Below, in pieces: positions 8,435 to 16,058 of a stretch of 43,401 nucleotides of DNA. Below the pieces are notes generated by a model. That model saw nothing but the letters and a program-made list of their open reading frames with translations, had not been told where the DNA came from and made no database searches. How positions within the stretch are numbered: position 1 is the stretch's first letter; each line of letters opens with the position of its first letter. A program made the position numbers and the translations under genes. Source of the stretch: Phycisphaerales bacterium (lineage in GTDB: Bacteria; Planctomycetota; Phycisphaerae; Phycisphaerales; SM1A02); contig JABDLI010000232.1 of assembly GCA_013003065.1 (NCBI GenBank), positions 1 to 43,401 of the forward strand. Reading direction: 5' to 3'.

Positions 8435-10001
8435 GAAACGCCGACTCGGCGAGATCGATGGCCCGGTCGAGGCCGGCCGCCTTGCTGACCGTCTCTTCGT
8501 ATTCGCGCGCCGGCACCGAGTCCGCCACGATGCCCGCCCCGGCCTGCAGGTCGACCGACCAGCCCGCGGCCGTGGCGTCCCCCGTCGGGATCACCATCGT
8601 GCGGAGGGCGATCGCCATGTCCATGTCGCCCCCCCACCCCACGCAGCCGATGCCACCGCCGTACGGCCCCCGCCGCGTCGGCTCCAGCTCGTCGATGATC
8701 TGCATTGCCCGCACCTTCGGGGCCCCGCTCACCGTGCCCACCGGGAGCGTGGCCCGCAACGCGTCCCAGCTGTCGAGGCCGTCCCGCAGATCGCCCGTCA
8801 CCGTCGAGGAAAGGTGCATGACGTGGCTGTACCGCTCGACCTCGAGGACACGCGGAAGCGCGATGCTCGCCAGCTCGCACACGCGGCCGAGGTCGTTGCG
8901 GCCGAGATCGACCAGCATCACGTGTTCGGCTCGCTCCTTCTCGTCGGCACGCAGCTCGCCCTCCAGGTTCGTGTCCTCCGCCGGCGTCACCCCGCGTCGG
9001 CGGGTTCCCGCGAGGGGCCGGCTGGTGACCCGTCGGCCCTGGCAGCGGCAGAGGATCTCGGGGCTCGACGCCACCAGGATCGAGCCGGCTGCCTGCAGGT
9101 AGATCATGTACGGGCTCGGGTTCACGATCCGCAACGCGCGGTAGATCTCGAAGGGATCCGCCGCGGTGCGGCGTCGAAACCGTTGGCTCAAGACGACCTG
9201 GAAGATGTCACCGGCGGCGATCAGCTCCTTCGCCCGCGTGACCGCCGCCTCGAACTTGGGCCGCGGGAAGTTCGACGCCAGATGGCCGGCCGACCGCTTC
9301 CCGAGATCGATTTCGACGACGCCGGCGGGCAAACGCGGCCCGTCGGCTTCCAGCCGCGTCACGAACGCGTCGAGCTCGTCCTGACCGGCGTCATACGCGG
9401 CGTCCACGCTGGCATGCTCATCCAGACGCACGTGGTTGATCGCATACAGCACCTTGCCCACGTGATCGAAGACGGCGAGCTGCCGGTACTGTCCGAAGTG
9501 CAGATCGGGCAGCCCGCGATCGTCGACCGGTGCGACGCGAAACGGCAACTTGTCCGGCTCGAGATAACGCACGGCGTCGTACCCCGCGTACCCGACCCAT
9601 CCGCCGCTGAATCCGGGTTCGGTGACGCCCGGCAGGCTGAAGCCCTCGACGTCCGCGGCGATCGACCGCCACGACTCCGAGAGCCGGCGGAGGGTCGTGA
9701 GGGGGTCCTCGTCGTCCCGCGTCTCCGATGTCCCGCGGCGGTGATCGACGACCGTGACGCTCGATCCGGTCGCGGTCACTTCGAGCGCGGGCTGCGCTCC
9801 GACCATCGAGTGACGCCCGACCGTCTGCCCGCCTTCGACGCTCTCCAGCAGGAAGCTCGGGGCGTTGCGTTCGTCGGCGCTCACGAGTCGCCGGTAGGCG
9901 AGCACGGGCGTGAGCTGGTCGCTCATGAGCCGCCGCACCTGCACGACGACCCCGCTCTGCTCGGCCAGACGTCGAAAGCTGGTGCGATCACGCGTCTTCA
10001 T
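8391..10001 (-). CDS. trpE: Anthranilate synthase component I
   Basis: 536 aa. It converts chorismate and glutamine-derived ammonia to anthranilate, the first committed step to tryptophan. The N-terminal domain includes SFLLESVEGG near residue 50, part of the usual tryptophan feedback region. The chorismate-binding domain is complete: DIFQVVLSQRF, PSPYMIYL, SRPLAGTRRRG, LVDLGRNDLGRV, TVSGAPKVRAM and QAGAGIVADSVP. It needs a TrpG glutaminase partner, not encoded here. The ATG is 9 nt from a TACACT box at 10011-10016. The gene is divergent from the ABC ATPase, with both promoters in a 73-bp gap. The related enzyme PabB is less likely given the N-terminal feedback motif and length. Confidence 0.94.
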   Translation of the reverse strand: MKTRDRTSFRRLAEQSGVVVQVRRLMSDQLTPVLAYRRLVSADERNAPSFLLESVEGGQTVGRHSMVGAQPALEVTATGSSVTVVDHRRGTSETRDDEDPLTTLRRLSESWRSIAADVEGFSLPGVTEPGFSGGWVGYAGYDAVRYLEPDKLPFRVAPVDDRGLPDLHFGQYRQLAVFDHVGKVLYAINHVRLDEHASVDAAYDAGQDELDAFVTRLEADGPRLPAGVVEIDLGKRSAGHLASNFPRPKFEAAVTRAKELIAAGDIFQVVLSQRFRRRTAADPFEIYRALRIVNPSPYMIYLQAAGSILVASSPEILCRCQGRRVTSRPLAGTRRRGVTPAEDTNLEGELRADEKERAEHVMLVDLGRNDLGRVCELASIALPRVLEVERYSHVMHLSSTVTGDLRDGLDSWDALRATLPVGTVSGAPKVRAMQIIDELEPTRRGPYGGGIGCVGWGGDMDMAIALRTMVIPTGDATAAGWSVDLQAGAGIVADSVPAREYEETVSKAAGLDRAIDLAESAFLSRSNGPRPGPSSP

Positions 10002-10010
10002 GGGGCGGTC

Positions 10011-10016
10011 AGTGTA
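10011..10016 (-). promoter_or_regulatory. -10 box TACACT of trpE, near-leaderless
   Basis: TACACT, read on the minus strand, ends 9 nt before the trpE ATG. There is no TTG-type -35 at 16-18 bp. No leader-peptide or terminator-based attenuator fits in front of trpE if the transcript starts here, so control would be by feedback or a repressor. Confidence 0.5.
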
Positions 10017-10062
10017 CGGAGAGAACCGGCTCGAGCGTCGACCGAGTCTCTCGGCGGACTGC

Positions 10063-10068
10063 TAAGAT
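10063..10068 (+). promoter_or_regulatory. -10 box TAAGAT of ABC ATPase gene, near-leaderless
   Basis: TAAGAT ends 6 nt before the GTG start. No -35-like hexamer is seen. Together with the trpE box it forms a divergent promoter pair, with the two -10 boxes 46 bp apart. Confidence 0.5.
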
Positions 10069-10074
10069 CGCCTC

Positions 10075-10809
10075 GTGATCGATTCCCCCCAACCCGACGC
10101 GATCGCCTCCCTGCGGGGGCTCACCAAGACCTACTTCAAGCCCGACGGGTCGGTACTGGTGGAAGCGCTCCGGCCGCTCGACCTGGATATCGGGCGGGGC
10201 GAGTACGTCGCGGTGATGGGCGCGTCCGGGTCGGGCAAGAGCACCCTGATGAACCTCCTGGGCTGCCTCGACCGCCCCACGAGTGGCTCCTACGCCCTGG
10301 ACGGACGCAACGTCGCGACGCTCGACGACGAGACCCTCAGCCGCATCCGCGGTCGCCAAATCGGCTTCATCTTCCAGGCGTTCAACCTCATCAGCGAGCT
10401 CACGATCGTCGAGAACGTCGAGGTTCCACTCTTCTACCAGGGGCTCTCGAAGACCGAGCGACGCACCCGCGCCCTCGCCGAGCTGGATCGGGTGGGCCTG
10501 GGCGACCGGCTCGGCCACCGGCCCAGCGAGCTGTCGGGCGGTCAGCAGCAACGCGTCGCGGTCGCACGGGCGCTGGTCACGAGACCGGCGATCGTGATGG
10601 CCGACGAGCCGACGGGCAACCTCGACTCGGCCACCGGCGCTGCCATCCTCGAGCTGGTCGACGAGCTGCACCGCGCGGGCATGACGATCATCGTGGTGAC
10701 CCACGACGACGCGATCGCCGACCGGTGCCAACGCATCGTGCGGCTGCGGGATGGGATGATCGAGTCGGACACTCTGGCCGGCGGCCCGGTCGTGCCGGCC
10801 GGCACGTGA
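10075..10809 (+). CDS. ABC transporter ATP-binding protein, LolD/MacB type
   Basis: 244 aa, GTG start. All motifs are present: Walker A GASGSGKST (about 50-58), Q-loop in FIFQAFNLI, signature LSGGQQQRVAVARAL, Walker B IVMADEPTGNLD and the switch His in VVTHDD. NLISELTIVENVEVPL after the Q-loop is typical of the MacB/LolD/FtsE class, which powers lipoprotein release, efflux or peptide export with a FtsX/MacB-type permease. No permease is adjacent; ruvC follows instead after 19 nt. The partner must lie elsewhere, so the transported molecule is unknown. Confidence 0.93.
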   Translation: MIDSPQPDAIASLRGLTKTYFKPDGSVLVEALRPLDLDIGRGEYVAVMGASGSGKSTLMNLLGCLDRPTSGSYALDGRNVATLDDETLSRIRGRQIGFIFQAFNLISELTIVENVEVPLFYQGLSKTERRTRALAELDRVGLGDRLGHRPSELSGGQQQRVAVARALVTRPAIVMADEPTGNLDSATGAAILELVDELHRAGMTIIVVTHDDAIADRCQRIVRLRDGMIESDTLAGGPVVPAGT

Positions 10810-10828
10810 CGCCGAGGAGCCTGTGGCC

Positions 10829-11326
10829 ATGCGTGTCGTCGGAATCGATCCCGGGCTCAGCATCACCGGATACGGGTGCGTCGACGTGCCGCCGGGGTCA
10901 CCCGATCCGACGCTGGTGGAAGCCGGCGTCTTTCGTCTGAGCCGCAACGCGTCGATGGCGAGTCGTCTCGGACAGCTCTACGAAGACTTGTGCACGCTGC
11001 TGGACGAGCTGACGCCGGATCACATGGCGGTCGAGGCGCTCTTCAGCCATCCCCGTCACGCCCGCACGTCGATTCAGATGGGGCATGCCCGCGGGGTCGT
11101 GCTGCTCGCCGGCCAGACGCGGCGGCTCGAGCTGATCGAGCTGGGGGCAACGGAGGTCAAGAAGGCGGTGACGGGCCACGGTCACGCGAGCAAGGAGCAG
11201 GTCCAGCACGCGGTCATGAGCCAGTGCGGGCTGCGGGAGCTTCCCGAGCCCCCGGATCTCGCCGACGCCGTGGCCATCGCGCTCTGCGCCGCGCGGCGAC
11301 TGCCCGAGCCCTCACTGCCCGAGTGA
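10829..11326 (+). CDS. ruvC: Holliday junction endodeoxyribonuclease
   Basis: 165 aa. It resolves Holliday junctions by paired nicks, working with RuvAB. The RNase-H-like fold is marked by VVGIDPGLSITGYG with the first catalytic Asp, the Glu in VEALFS, FSHPRHARTSIQMGHARGV, LGATEVKKAVTGHGHASKEQV, and the C-terminal Asp pair in PPDLADAVAIA. The ATG at 10829 is preferred over the in-frame GTG at 10823 because GAGGAG at 10814-10819 is better spaced for it and family members begin with M-R-V-x-GIDPG. The 3' end overlaps the 3' end of the opposite-strand YdjY gene by 15 bp. ruvA and ruvB are not adjacent. Confidence 0.95.
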   Translation: MRVVGIDPGLSITGYGCVDVPPGSPDPTLVEAGVFRLSRNASMASRLGQLYEDLCTLLDELTPDHMAVEALFSHPRHARTSIQMGHARGVVLLAGQTRRLELIELGATEVKKAVTGHGHASKEQVQHAVMSQCGLRELPEPPDLADAVAIALCAARRLPEPSLPE

Positions 11327-12220
11327 TCCCTGGTCCGGCCACGGTCCGAGGATGAGGCTCACCTCGGTGCCCGGCGGAGGCATGGCCTCGCCCCGGGCCT
11401 CCCACTCGGGGGCGTGAACGGCCGCCTCGTCGGCCAGGACGCGTGAGAACCCGACCACCTCGTCCCCGAACGTGACCAGCCCCACCACCGAGCCGGAGAG
11501 GTCGGCGACGTACCGCTCGGGTTCCCCCTCGGCGATCTGGACCATCTCCGAGCCGCCGAAGACCCACGGGGCGAGCGGGAAGTCCCGCCGGCCCTGGTGA
11601 TCTCGGATCCAGCTTCGAATCGGCGTCTCGATCTCGAGCCCACCGGGTGTTCGGTATCGCACCCGGACGGCGAGCTTCGATCCCGTCGGCGGATGAAATG
11701 CGTACTGGTCGTTCTCGTACGTCCACCGTCCGGGGGCCCCCGGCTCGTGGCCGGCCAGGAGGAGCGCGGCGTGAATCTGGCTCGGGGCCGCCCGCGGAAC
11801 GAGCAGCGACTCATGCTCACGCGTGCCCGCGGAGCACGCGACCTGCTCGAGCCATCCCGCATCCAGACACACGATTGCCGCCAGCTCGACCACCCCGGTG
11901 CGCGGATGCACCCGCACCCCGGGGAAGGGTGTGAGCGTCGTGACGCGAGGGGTCGCGGGGGGGGACGCCGGGGCGGGCGGCGTCACGCTCACGCGGGTCA
12001 CCTGCGCACTGTCCTTCGTCGCCGGTGATGCAACCGGAACGGTGGAGGCAACGACACCGCGGCAACCGGCAACGGACGCGGCGACGGACGCCGCGACGAA
12101 CGCGGCGACGAACCAAATGAGAAACGACGCGGCGAGCGTGACGCCACGCGTGTCGCGTGCGCGACGCGTCGGCTGCACTCTCGTGTGACGTCGTTGGAAT
12201 CGCGACCCGGTGAAGCTCAT
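11312..12220 (-). CDS. YdjY-domain lipoprotein
   Basis: About 302 aa from the ATG at 12220. A Thr/Arg-rich N terminus precedes a hydrophobic stretch ending in a probable lipobox (VAGC), so it is likely a lipoprotein. A Pro/Ala/Thr linker follows. The rest matches the YdjY domain: FPGVRVHPRTGVVELAAIVC, then an ACSAGTREHESLL segment, HAALLLAGHEPG, APWVFGGS and a C-terminal PPPGTEVSLILGPWP. The domain is common in planctomycetes; its function is unknown. The open frame continues upstream to a TTG at 12298 through a terminator hairpin, so the true start is uncertain. Its promoter and a candidate attenuator lie at 12247-12342. Confidence 0.8.
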   Translation of the reverse strand: MSFTGSRFQRRHTRVQPTRRARDTRGVTLAASFLIWFVAAFVAASVAASVAGCRGVVASTVPVASPATKDSAQVTRVSVTPPAPASPPATPRVTTLTPFPGVRVHPRTGVVELAAIVCLDAGWLEQVACSAGTREHESLLVPRAAPSQIHAALLLAGHEPGAPGRWTYENDQYAFHPPTGSKLAVRVRYRTPGGLEIETPIRSWIRDHQGRRDFPLAPWVFGGSEMVQIAEGEPERYVADLSGSVVGLVTFGDEVVGFSRVLADEAAVHAPEWEARGEAMPPPGTEVSLILGPWPDQGSLGQ

Positions 12221-12246
12221 GCCGCTACGATCGATCGTCGGCTTCG

Positions 12247-12289
12247 AAAAAGAAGGCCCGGCAGGAGCAAGCTCCATACCGAGCCCTTC
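12247..12289 (-). terminator. Intrinsic terminator in leader of YdjY gene (candidate attenuator)
   Basis: On the minus strand GAAG pairs with CUUC and GCUCGG with CCGGGC. A terminal GGAGC-UU-GCUCC stem sits inside, and UUUUU follows at 12251-12247. The terminator starts only some 18 nt after the predicted start of transcription and lies upstream of the coding region. Near the 5' end CUUUCC (12306-12301) can pair with GGAAGG (12290-12285), which would open the base of the terminator. It could equally end a short RNA of about 60 nt. Confidence 0.65.
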
Positions 12290-12313
12290 CGGGGGCAAAT
12301 GGAAAGCACCCGG

Positions 12314-12342
12314 ATGCTAGCTTACGGGGCCGGTTGAATCAA
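12314..12342 (-). promoter_or_regulatory. Promoter TTGATT-17-TAGCAT for YdjY gene leader
   Basis: The -35 TTGATT (12342-12337) and -10 TAGCAT (12319-12314) are separated by 17 bp on the minus strand. Transcription is expected near 12307. It is one of the best promoter matches in the window. Confidence 0.65.
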
Positions 12343-12400
12343 GGTTTTTGCCCCCTCACCCCCCCGCCCCGGGGGGTCGATCGGGGGCGAGGAGTCGGTC

Positions 12401-13195
12401 GTGGTCGAGCTCACCCGAGTGATCCGATTCTGTATTCCCTTTGCCGATGGTGCTTTACCAGAGGACCGCCACAACACCTTTGCCGGCACGCCGGCGATGC
12501 ACAATCTTGGCGCGTTCTACGAGCTGCAGCTGCGGTGCCGGGGCGAGCCGGACCCGGTGACAGGGTATCTCGCCGACATCGGCGACATGGACGAGACGGT
12601 GCGGCGACACGGTATCCCCTTGATTCACGACGCCGTCCGCACGCGGCCGGCAACCCCCGCTTCGCACGTGCTGCGCGCCGCGTTCGAACGAGTGCGCGAC
12701 ACGCTCGTCGCGCCGGTTCAATCGTTGAGCTGGCGACTGACCCCCACCTACACCGTTACCGTCGAGGCCGACGCGATGCACCGCTTCGAGATGAGCCAGC
12801 AGTTCTCCTTCGCCGCCGCCCATCGTCTGCACTCCGAGCAACTGTCGGACGACGAGAACCGGCGGGTCTTCGGCAAGTGCAACAACCGTCACGGACACGG
12901 GCACAACTACAAGCTCGAGGTCACGGTCTCGGCGGACTTCGGGGGCGAGAATGAGCCGGGTTTCTCCCTGCTCGATCTGGAACGCATCGTCGATGCGACC
13001 GTCGTTCGCCGATTCGATCACACGCACCTGAACCTCGATCTCGAGGAGTTCAACGGTCGCGTGCCGTCGGTCGAGCACATCGCTCAGGTGATCCACGATC
13101 TGTTGGTGGAGCCGATCCGGGACGCGGGCGCGGAGATCGCGCGGGTGACGGTGTGGGAGACGGAGAAGACGAGCTGCACCTATCCCGTCGGCTGA
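12401..13195 (+). CDS. Tandem 6-pyruvoyl-tetrahydropterin synthase/QueD-like protein
   Basis: 264 aa, GTG start with GGCGAGGAG about 8 nt upstream. The C-terminal half (about 127-264) is a full PTPS/QueD-type domain: FSFAAAHRL with the first zinc His, KCNNRHGHGHNY with the catalytic Cys and the other zinc His residues, FDHTHLNLD, and TVWETEKTSCTY with the substrate-binding Glu. The N-terminal half (about 1-120) can be aligned to it (MHNLGAFYELQLRCRG against GHNYKLEVTVSADFG) but lacks the catalytic Cys and most zinc ligands. So it is a duplicated protein with one degenerate half. PTPS-fold enzymes act on dihydroneopterin triphosphate, in queuosine or pterin synthesis. No other que or fol genes are nearby. 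Confidence 0.88.
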   Translation: MVELTRVIRFCIPFADGALPEDRHNTFAGTPAMHNLGAFYELQLRCRGEPDPVTGYLADIGDMDETVRRHGIPLIHDAVRTRPATPASHVLRAAFERVRDTLVAPVQSLSWRLTPTYTVTVEADAMHRFEMSQQFSFAAAHRLHSEQLSDDENRRVFGKCNNRHGHGHNYKLEVTVSADFGGENEPGFSLLDLERIVDATVVRRFDHTHLNLDLEEFNGRVPSVEHIAQVIHDLLVEPIRDAGAEIARVTVWETEKTSCTYPVG

Positions 13196-13271
13196 GGCAC
13201 CCCGACCGACGAAGCGTCGCGGGGGCCGAGGCGGGTCGCACGATCCGGGGGGAGGATCGCCGGGAGCGGCG

Positions 13272-13289
13272 GGCCCCCGCCCGGGGGCC
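13272..13289. terminator. GC-only hairpin after the PTPS gene
   Basis: GGCCCCCG/CGGGGGCC is a perfect inverted repeat with a 2-nt centre, between the PTPS stop and the cyclophilin promoter region. There is no T-run, so it may pause or protect RNA rather than terminate transcription. Confidence 0.35.
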
Positions 13290-13365
13290 GCGCGATTCCC
13301 GGGGAGGGCTGCTACCCTACGCAATCCGCCATCTTCGCTGGCGGCCCCATCAGGAGCCTCGCGTC

Positions 13366-14622
13366 ATGCGTCACACCCCCCGGCTGATCCTCGTCCTCTT
13401 CGCCCTCGTGCTGGCGGCACCGGCCGCGGCCCTGGCCGACACGCTCGAGGAGCTTCAGGCCGACTTCGGTCGCCTCTACCGCTCGCTCCAGAACAGCCGG
13501 GGCATGGGGACGGAGGATCGTCCCGCCGTCGAGGCCTTCCGGGACCGCGCCGAGGCCTTCGCCGAGGAGAATCCGGACGAGGCCGGGGCCGTCGCGATGG
13601 CCCTCCAGCTCGCTCTCTGGCTCAAGGACGACGAGAGCGCGGCCGGCCACTACCAGCGGCTGGCCCAGCTCCGCCCCGACGATCCCCGGCTCGCGCTCTC
13701 CTGGCTCGCCTACCGCCAGGCGGACGCCGACGAAGCCGAGACCTTCGCCGCCTACCGCGATCTCTACGAGCGTTTCCCCGAGGACGAGACGGTCGTCGTC
13801 GCGTACGCCCGCCAGCTCAAGCAACGGGCCCTCTACGCGGACGTGAGCGAAGTCCTCGCCGCATTCGAGCCTGACCCCGCCGAGAACCCGGAGGCGACGT
13901 TCCTCCTGGCGGACGCCCAGTTCGCGCTGCACCGGTTCGACGAGGCCCTCGCGACCATCGAGTCCATCGATACCGGCGCGATCACCGACTTCAAGCTCCG
14001 GTCGGAGGTGCTCCGCGAGGTGCCCTACTGCCAGACCTACGTCGACGCCTGGGCGAAGGAGCAGGAGCTGCGGGCGGCGGAGACGGAGGCCGACGACCTG
14101 CCTCGCGCCGCGATCGAGACCGCCAAGGGACGCATCGTCGTCGAGCTCTTCGAGAACGAGGCCCCGAACACGGTCGCGAACTTCATCTCGCTGGCCGAGG
14201 CGGACTTCTGGAACGAGACCAAGTTCCACCGGTACGAGCCGGACTTCATGATCCAGGGCGGTGATCCGCTCTCCCGCGAGGGTACCGAGAGCGGCACGCC
14301 CGGCACGGGCGACCCGGGCTATTACATTCCGGACGAACACACCGCCGAGAACCACCGCCTTCACTTCAGCGATTCGCTGGCGATGGCCAAACGCACGGCT
14401 CCGAACAGCGGCGGGTGCCAGTTCTATCTGAATCACCGCCCGACGCCGTGGCTCAACGGGAAGCACACCGTTTTCGGACGGATCCTCGAGGGCATCGACG
14501 TCGCTCGCAGCTTGCGAAAGGACGACGAGATCGTGTCCGTGTCCATCCTTCGCAAACGCGATCACGCGTACGAGCCGGAGACACTGCCCAAGGAGGGCAC
14601 CGCCTCCGGCGACGCCTCCTGA
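13366..14622 (+). CDS. Exported cyclophilin-type peptidyl-prolyl isomerase with helical-repeat N-terminal domain
   Basis: 418 aa. A signal peptide (about 1-25) ends in AALA before DTLEEL. Residues 26-235 are helical and TPR-like (LALWLKDDESAAGHYQRLAQL and similar). From about 245 there is a cyclophilin domain: AAIETAKGRIVVELFENEAP, NTVANFISLA, a KFHRYEPDFMIQGGDP active-site Arg/Phe segment, LAMAKRTAPNSGGCQFYLN and LNGKHTVFGRILEG. It would speed prolyl isomerisation during protein folding in the periplasm, with the repeats binding a client or partner. AGGAG lies about 11 nt before the ATG, and TACCCT at 13313-13318 may be the -10. An acidic, Glu-rich composition is notable. Confidence 0.92.
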   Translation: MRHTPRLILVLFALVLAAPAAALADTLEELQADFGRLYRSLQNSRGMGTEDRPAVEAFRDRAEAFAEENPDEAGAVAMALQLALWLKDDESAAGHYQRLAQLRPDDPRLALSWLAYRQADADEAETFAAYRDLYERFPEDETVVVAYARQLKQRALYADVSEVLAAFEPDPAENPEATFLLADAQFALHRFDEALATIESIDTGAITDFKLRSEVLREVPYCQTYVDAWAKEQELRAAETEADDLPRAAIETAKGRIVVELFENEAPNTVANFISLAEADFWNETKFHRYEPDFMIQGGDPLSREGTESGTPGTGDPGYYIPDEHTAENHRLHFSDSLAMAKRTAPNSGGCQFYLNHRPTPWLNGKHTVFGRILEGIDVARSLRKDDEIVSVSILRKRDHAYEPETLPKEGTASGDAS

Positions 14623-14907
14623 CGACGCCTTGTTCCCCGCGCCCGTCCCCCAAAGAACGGGATCGACCGCGTGGTCTGCGACCCCGCGCGCCGTTTATCA
14701 CGCCCGCGTGTTGCCGGGCTCGACACGCTCATGACTTGACCCGTTTTGGATCGAATTCGGCGTCTTCGCTGATTCGTTGCGCGACCCCGGCCGATGGGTG
14801 GATACCTGTTCGGCGACCGGCGCCGGACGTGACCATGCCCGCCAGCGGAAACCGCCGAACGAACGGCACCCCGGCGGCGGGTGAGAGGCAATCCGGAGTC
14901 GAGAACC
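14623..14907 (+). other. Intergenic region and possible long leader of the Cys-rich gene
   Basis: 285 bp without a convincing gene. A weak promoter-like pair is TTGCGC (14777-14782) and GATACC (14801-14806), spacer 18 bp. Another TTGACC at 14736-14741 lacks a good -10. CCCGTC and ACGGG near 14645-14662 make a small hairpin, possibly ending the cyclophilin transcript. I recognise no known RNA family. Confidence 0.3.
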
Positions 14908-15375
14908 ATGCCCACGAAGTACACTTCCCCGTTTGCGACCAGCTTCAAGTCCGCCTGCAAGCGTGGCACCTCCTACAACGTCGCCGTGCAGAACATTGCC
15001 AAGCGTTGCAAGAAGTCCCCCACCGTCGTGTGGGAGTCTCTCTTCAAGGCGGGCCTCTGCTACCGCCAGAAGTTCAACGGCCAGTGGATCTACTTCCCCT
15101 GTGAGGTCAAGAAGGCCACTGCCACCACCTGCAAGAACAGCCAGTGGGAGTGTTGGCAGTGGTTCTGCGAGTGGAGCCTCCTCAACGGCTTCTGCACGCC
15201 GGAGCAGATGAAGAAGAACTGCGGCACGCAGACCACGTTCATGACGTGGTGCCGGAAGTTCTTCTCGAAGCAGTTCACGACCGGCACGACGAAGAAGCGC
15301 ACGACCAAGTCGCGCTCCCTCAAGTTCCCGACCGCCAAGTCGCGAACGACCCGTCGCTACCGCCGCGCGGCGTGA
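14908..15375 (+). CDS. Cysteine-rich basic protein with Lys/Arg/Thr tail, unknown function
   Basis: 155 aa. The ATG has GGAG 9 nt upstream; an in-frame GTG at 14881 is a less likely start. Residues 1-120 hold ten Cys, many aromatic residues and many Lys: SACKRG, KRCKKS, GLCYRQK, YFPCEVK, TTCKNS, WECWQWFCEW, GFCTPEQ, KNCGTQ and TWCRKFF. The last 30 or so residues are almost only Lys, Arg, Thr, Ser (KKRTTKSRS, TTRRYRRAA), much like the tail of the HU-like protein at 19749. Codon use is biased to AAG and AAC, as in highly expressed genes. It has no signal peptide, so it is probably cytoplasmic. A nucleic-acid-binding or structural nucleoid role is my inference; I recognise no family. A hairpin terminator follows. 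Confidence 0.75.
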   Translation: MPTKYTSPFATSFKSACKRGTSYNVAVQNIAKRCKKSPTVVWESLFKAGLCYRQKFNGQWIYFPCEVKKATATTCKNSQWECWQWFCEWSLLNGFCTPEQMKKNCGTQTTFMTWCRKFFSKQFTTGTTKKRTTKSRSLKFPTAKSRTTRRYRRAA

Positions 15376-15403
15376 GCCGAGGGCTGGATCGAGCAATCGA
15401 TCG

Positions 15404-15433
15404 ACGACGCCGGTCCCCTGGGGCCGGCGTCGT
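15404..15433. terminator. Hairpin between convergent genes
   Basis: ACGACGCCGG pairs perfectly with CCGGCGTCGT, with a short GC inner stem. It lies between two convergent stops (15375 plus, 15460 minus) and could serve both. The T-run is weak on both sides. Confidence 0.6.
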
Positions 15434-15459
15434 TCGTTGAAAGCCGGTCGGAGTCGGCT

Positions 15460-15930
15460 TCAGAGCAGGTCGTGCTCGCCGAGAAGGCGGAAATTCTTGT
15501 TGCGGAGAATCTGCCCGGCGAGGATGTGGTCATCCACCGCGAGCGCGATCGTCGGTGATCCGGCGGCCGCGAGCAACAGCGGGTAAGCGAAGCGGATGTT
15601 CAGCTCGGCGCCGAGCAGGCACAGACACATGCCGGAGATCGTCTGCCCCTCGTGGAGCTCCACGACCAGCAGATCCAGCACCGCGAACGTGACTCCGTGA
15701 TCGCGGAGGACGCGTTGGGCGGCGTCCCCGGCGCTGGGAATGAGCCGGACGACCGCGTGATCCGACGATTCGAGCACGCTCAAACCGCACAGATGAACAT
15801 CCGGCGCCTCGTCGAACACCCGGACCAGGTCGAGCAACCGCCCCACCTTGTTCTCGAGGAAGACGCTGAACTGGCGGACGCTCGGAGGGGTGTACCCCTG
15901 GGCTGTCTGCTGCGGAGTCATTTGGCTCAT
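15460..15930 (-). CDS. Tandem ACT-domain regulatory protein
   Basis: 156 aa from the ATG at 15930; the frame extends upstream into antisense DNA. Two ACT-like halves are visible: QFSVFLENKVGRLLDLVRVF to VRLIPSAGD (about 19-70), and ELHEGQTISGMCLCLLGAELNIRFAYPLL to FRLLGEHDLL (about 92-156). Short double-ACT proteins like this are often annotated in planctomycetes as acetolactate-synthase-related regulators. ACT domains bind amino acids, so a sensor or feedback subunit is likely, but no enzyme gene is adjacent. GGAG lies 8 nt before the start, and a TTGCCC-18-TACGCT promoter lies upstream. Confidence 0.85.
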   Translation of the reverse strand: MSQMTPQQTAQGYTPPSVRQFSVFLENKVGRLLDLVRVFDEAPDVHLCGLSVLESSDHAVVRLIPSAGDAAQRVLRDHGVTFAVLDLLVVELHEGQTISGMCLCLLGAELNIRFAYPLLLAAAGSPTIALAVDDHILAGQILRNKNFRLLGEHDLL

Positions 15931-15979
15931 CGATCGCTCCACCGCCCCCGGACCGGAGGGTCGGTGCACCCGAACGCCC

Positions 15980-16009
15980 AGCGTACCCGCGAAGGGGGAC
16001 GAAGGGCAA
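15980..16009 (-). promoter_or_regulatory. Promoter TTGCCC-18-TACGCT for ACT-domain gene
   Basis: On the minus strand the -35 TTGCCC (16009-16004) and -10 TACGCT (15985-15980) have an 18-bp spacer. Transcription near 15973 gives a leader of about 43 nt containing the ribosome-binding GGAG. Confidence 0.55.
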
Positions 16010-16058
16010 GGCAAATTTACCCATCCTGCCATCCGCCTCGTCCGACGCCGGGATCGTC

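Noticed and set aside
12305-12400. preQ1 or pterin riboswitch before the PTPS gene
   Set aside because: A queuosine-type gene made this worth a look, but no preQ1-I/II core or other known aptamer could be drawn; the structured part belongs to the opposite strand.
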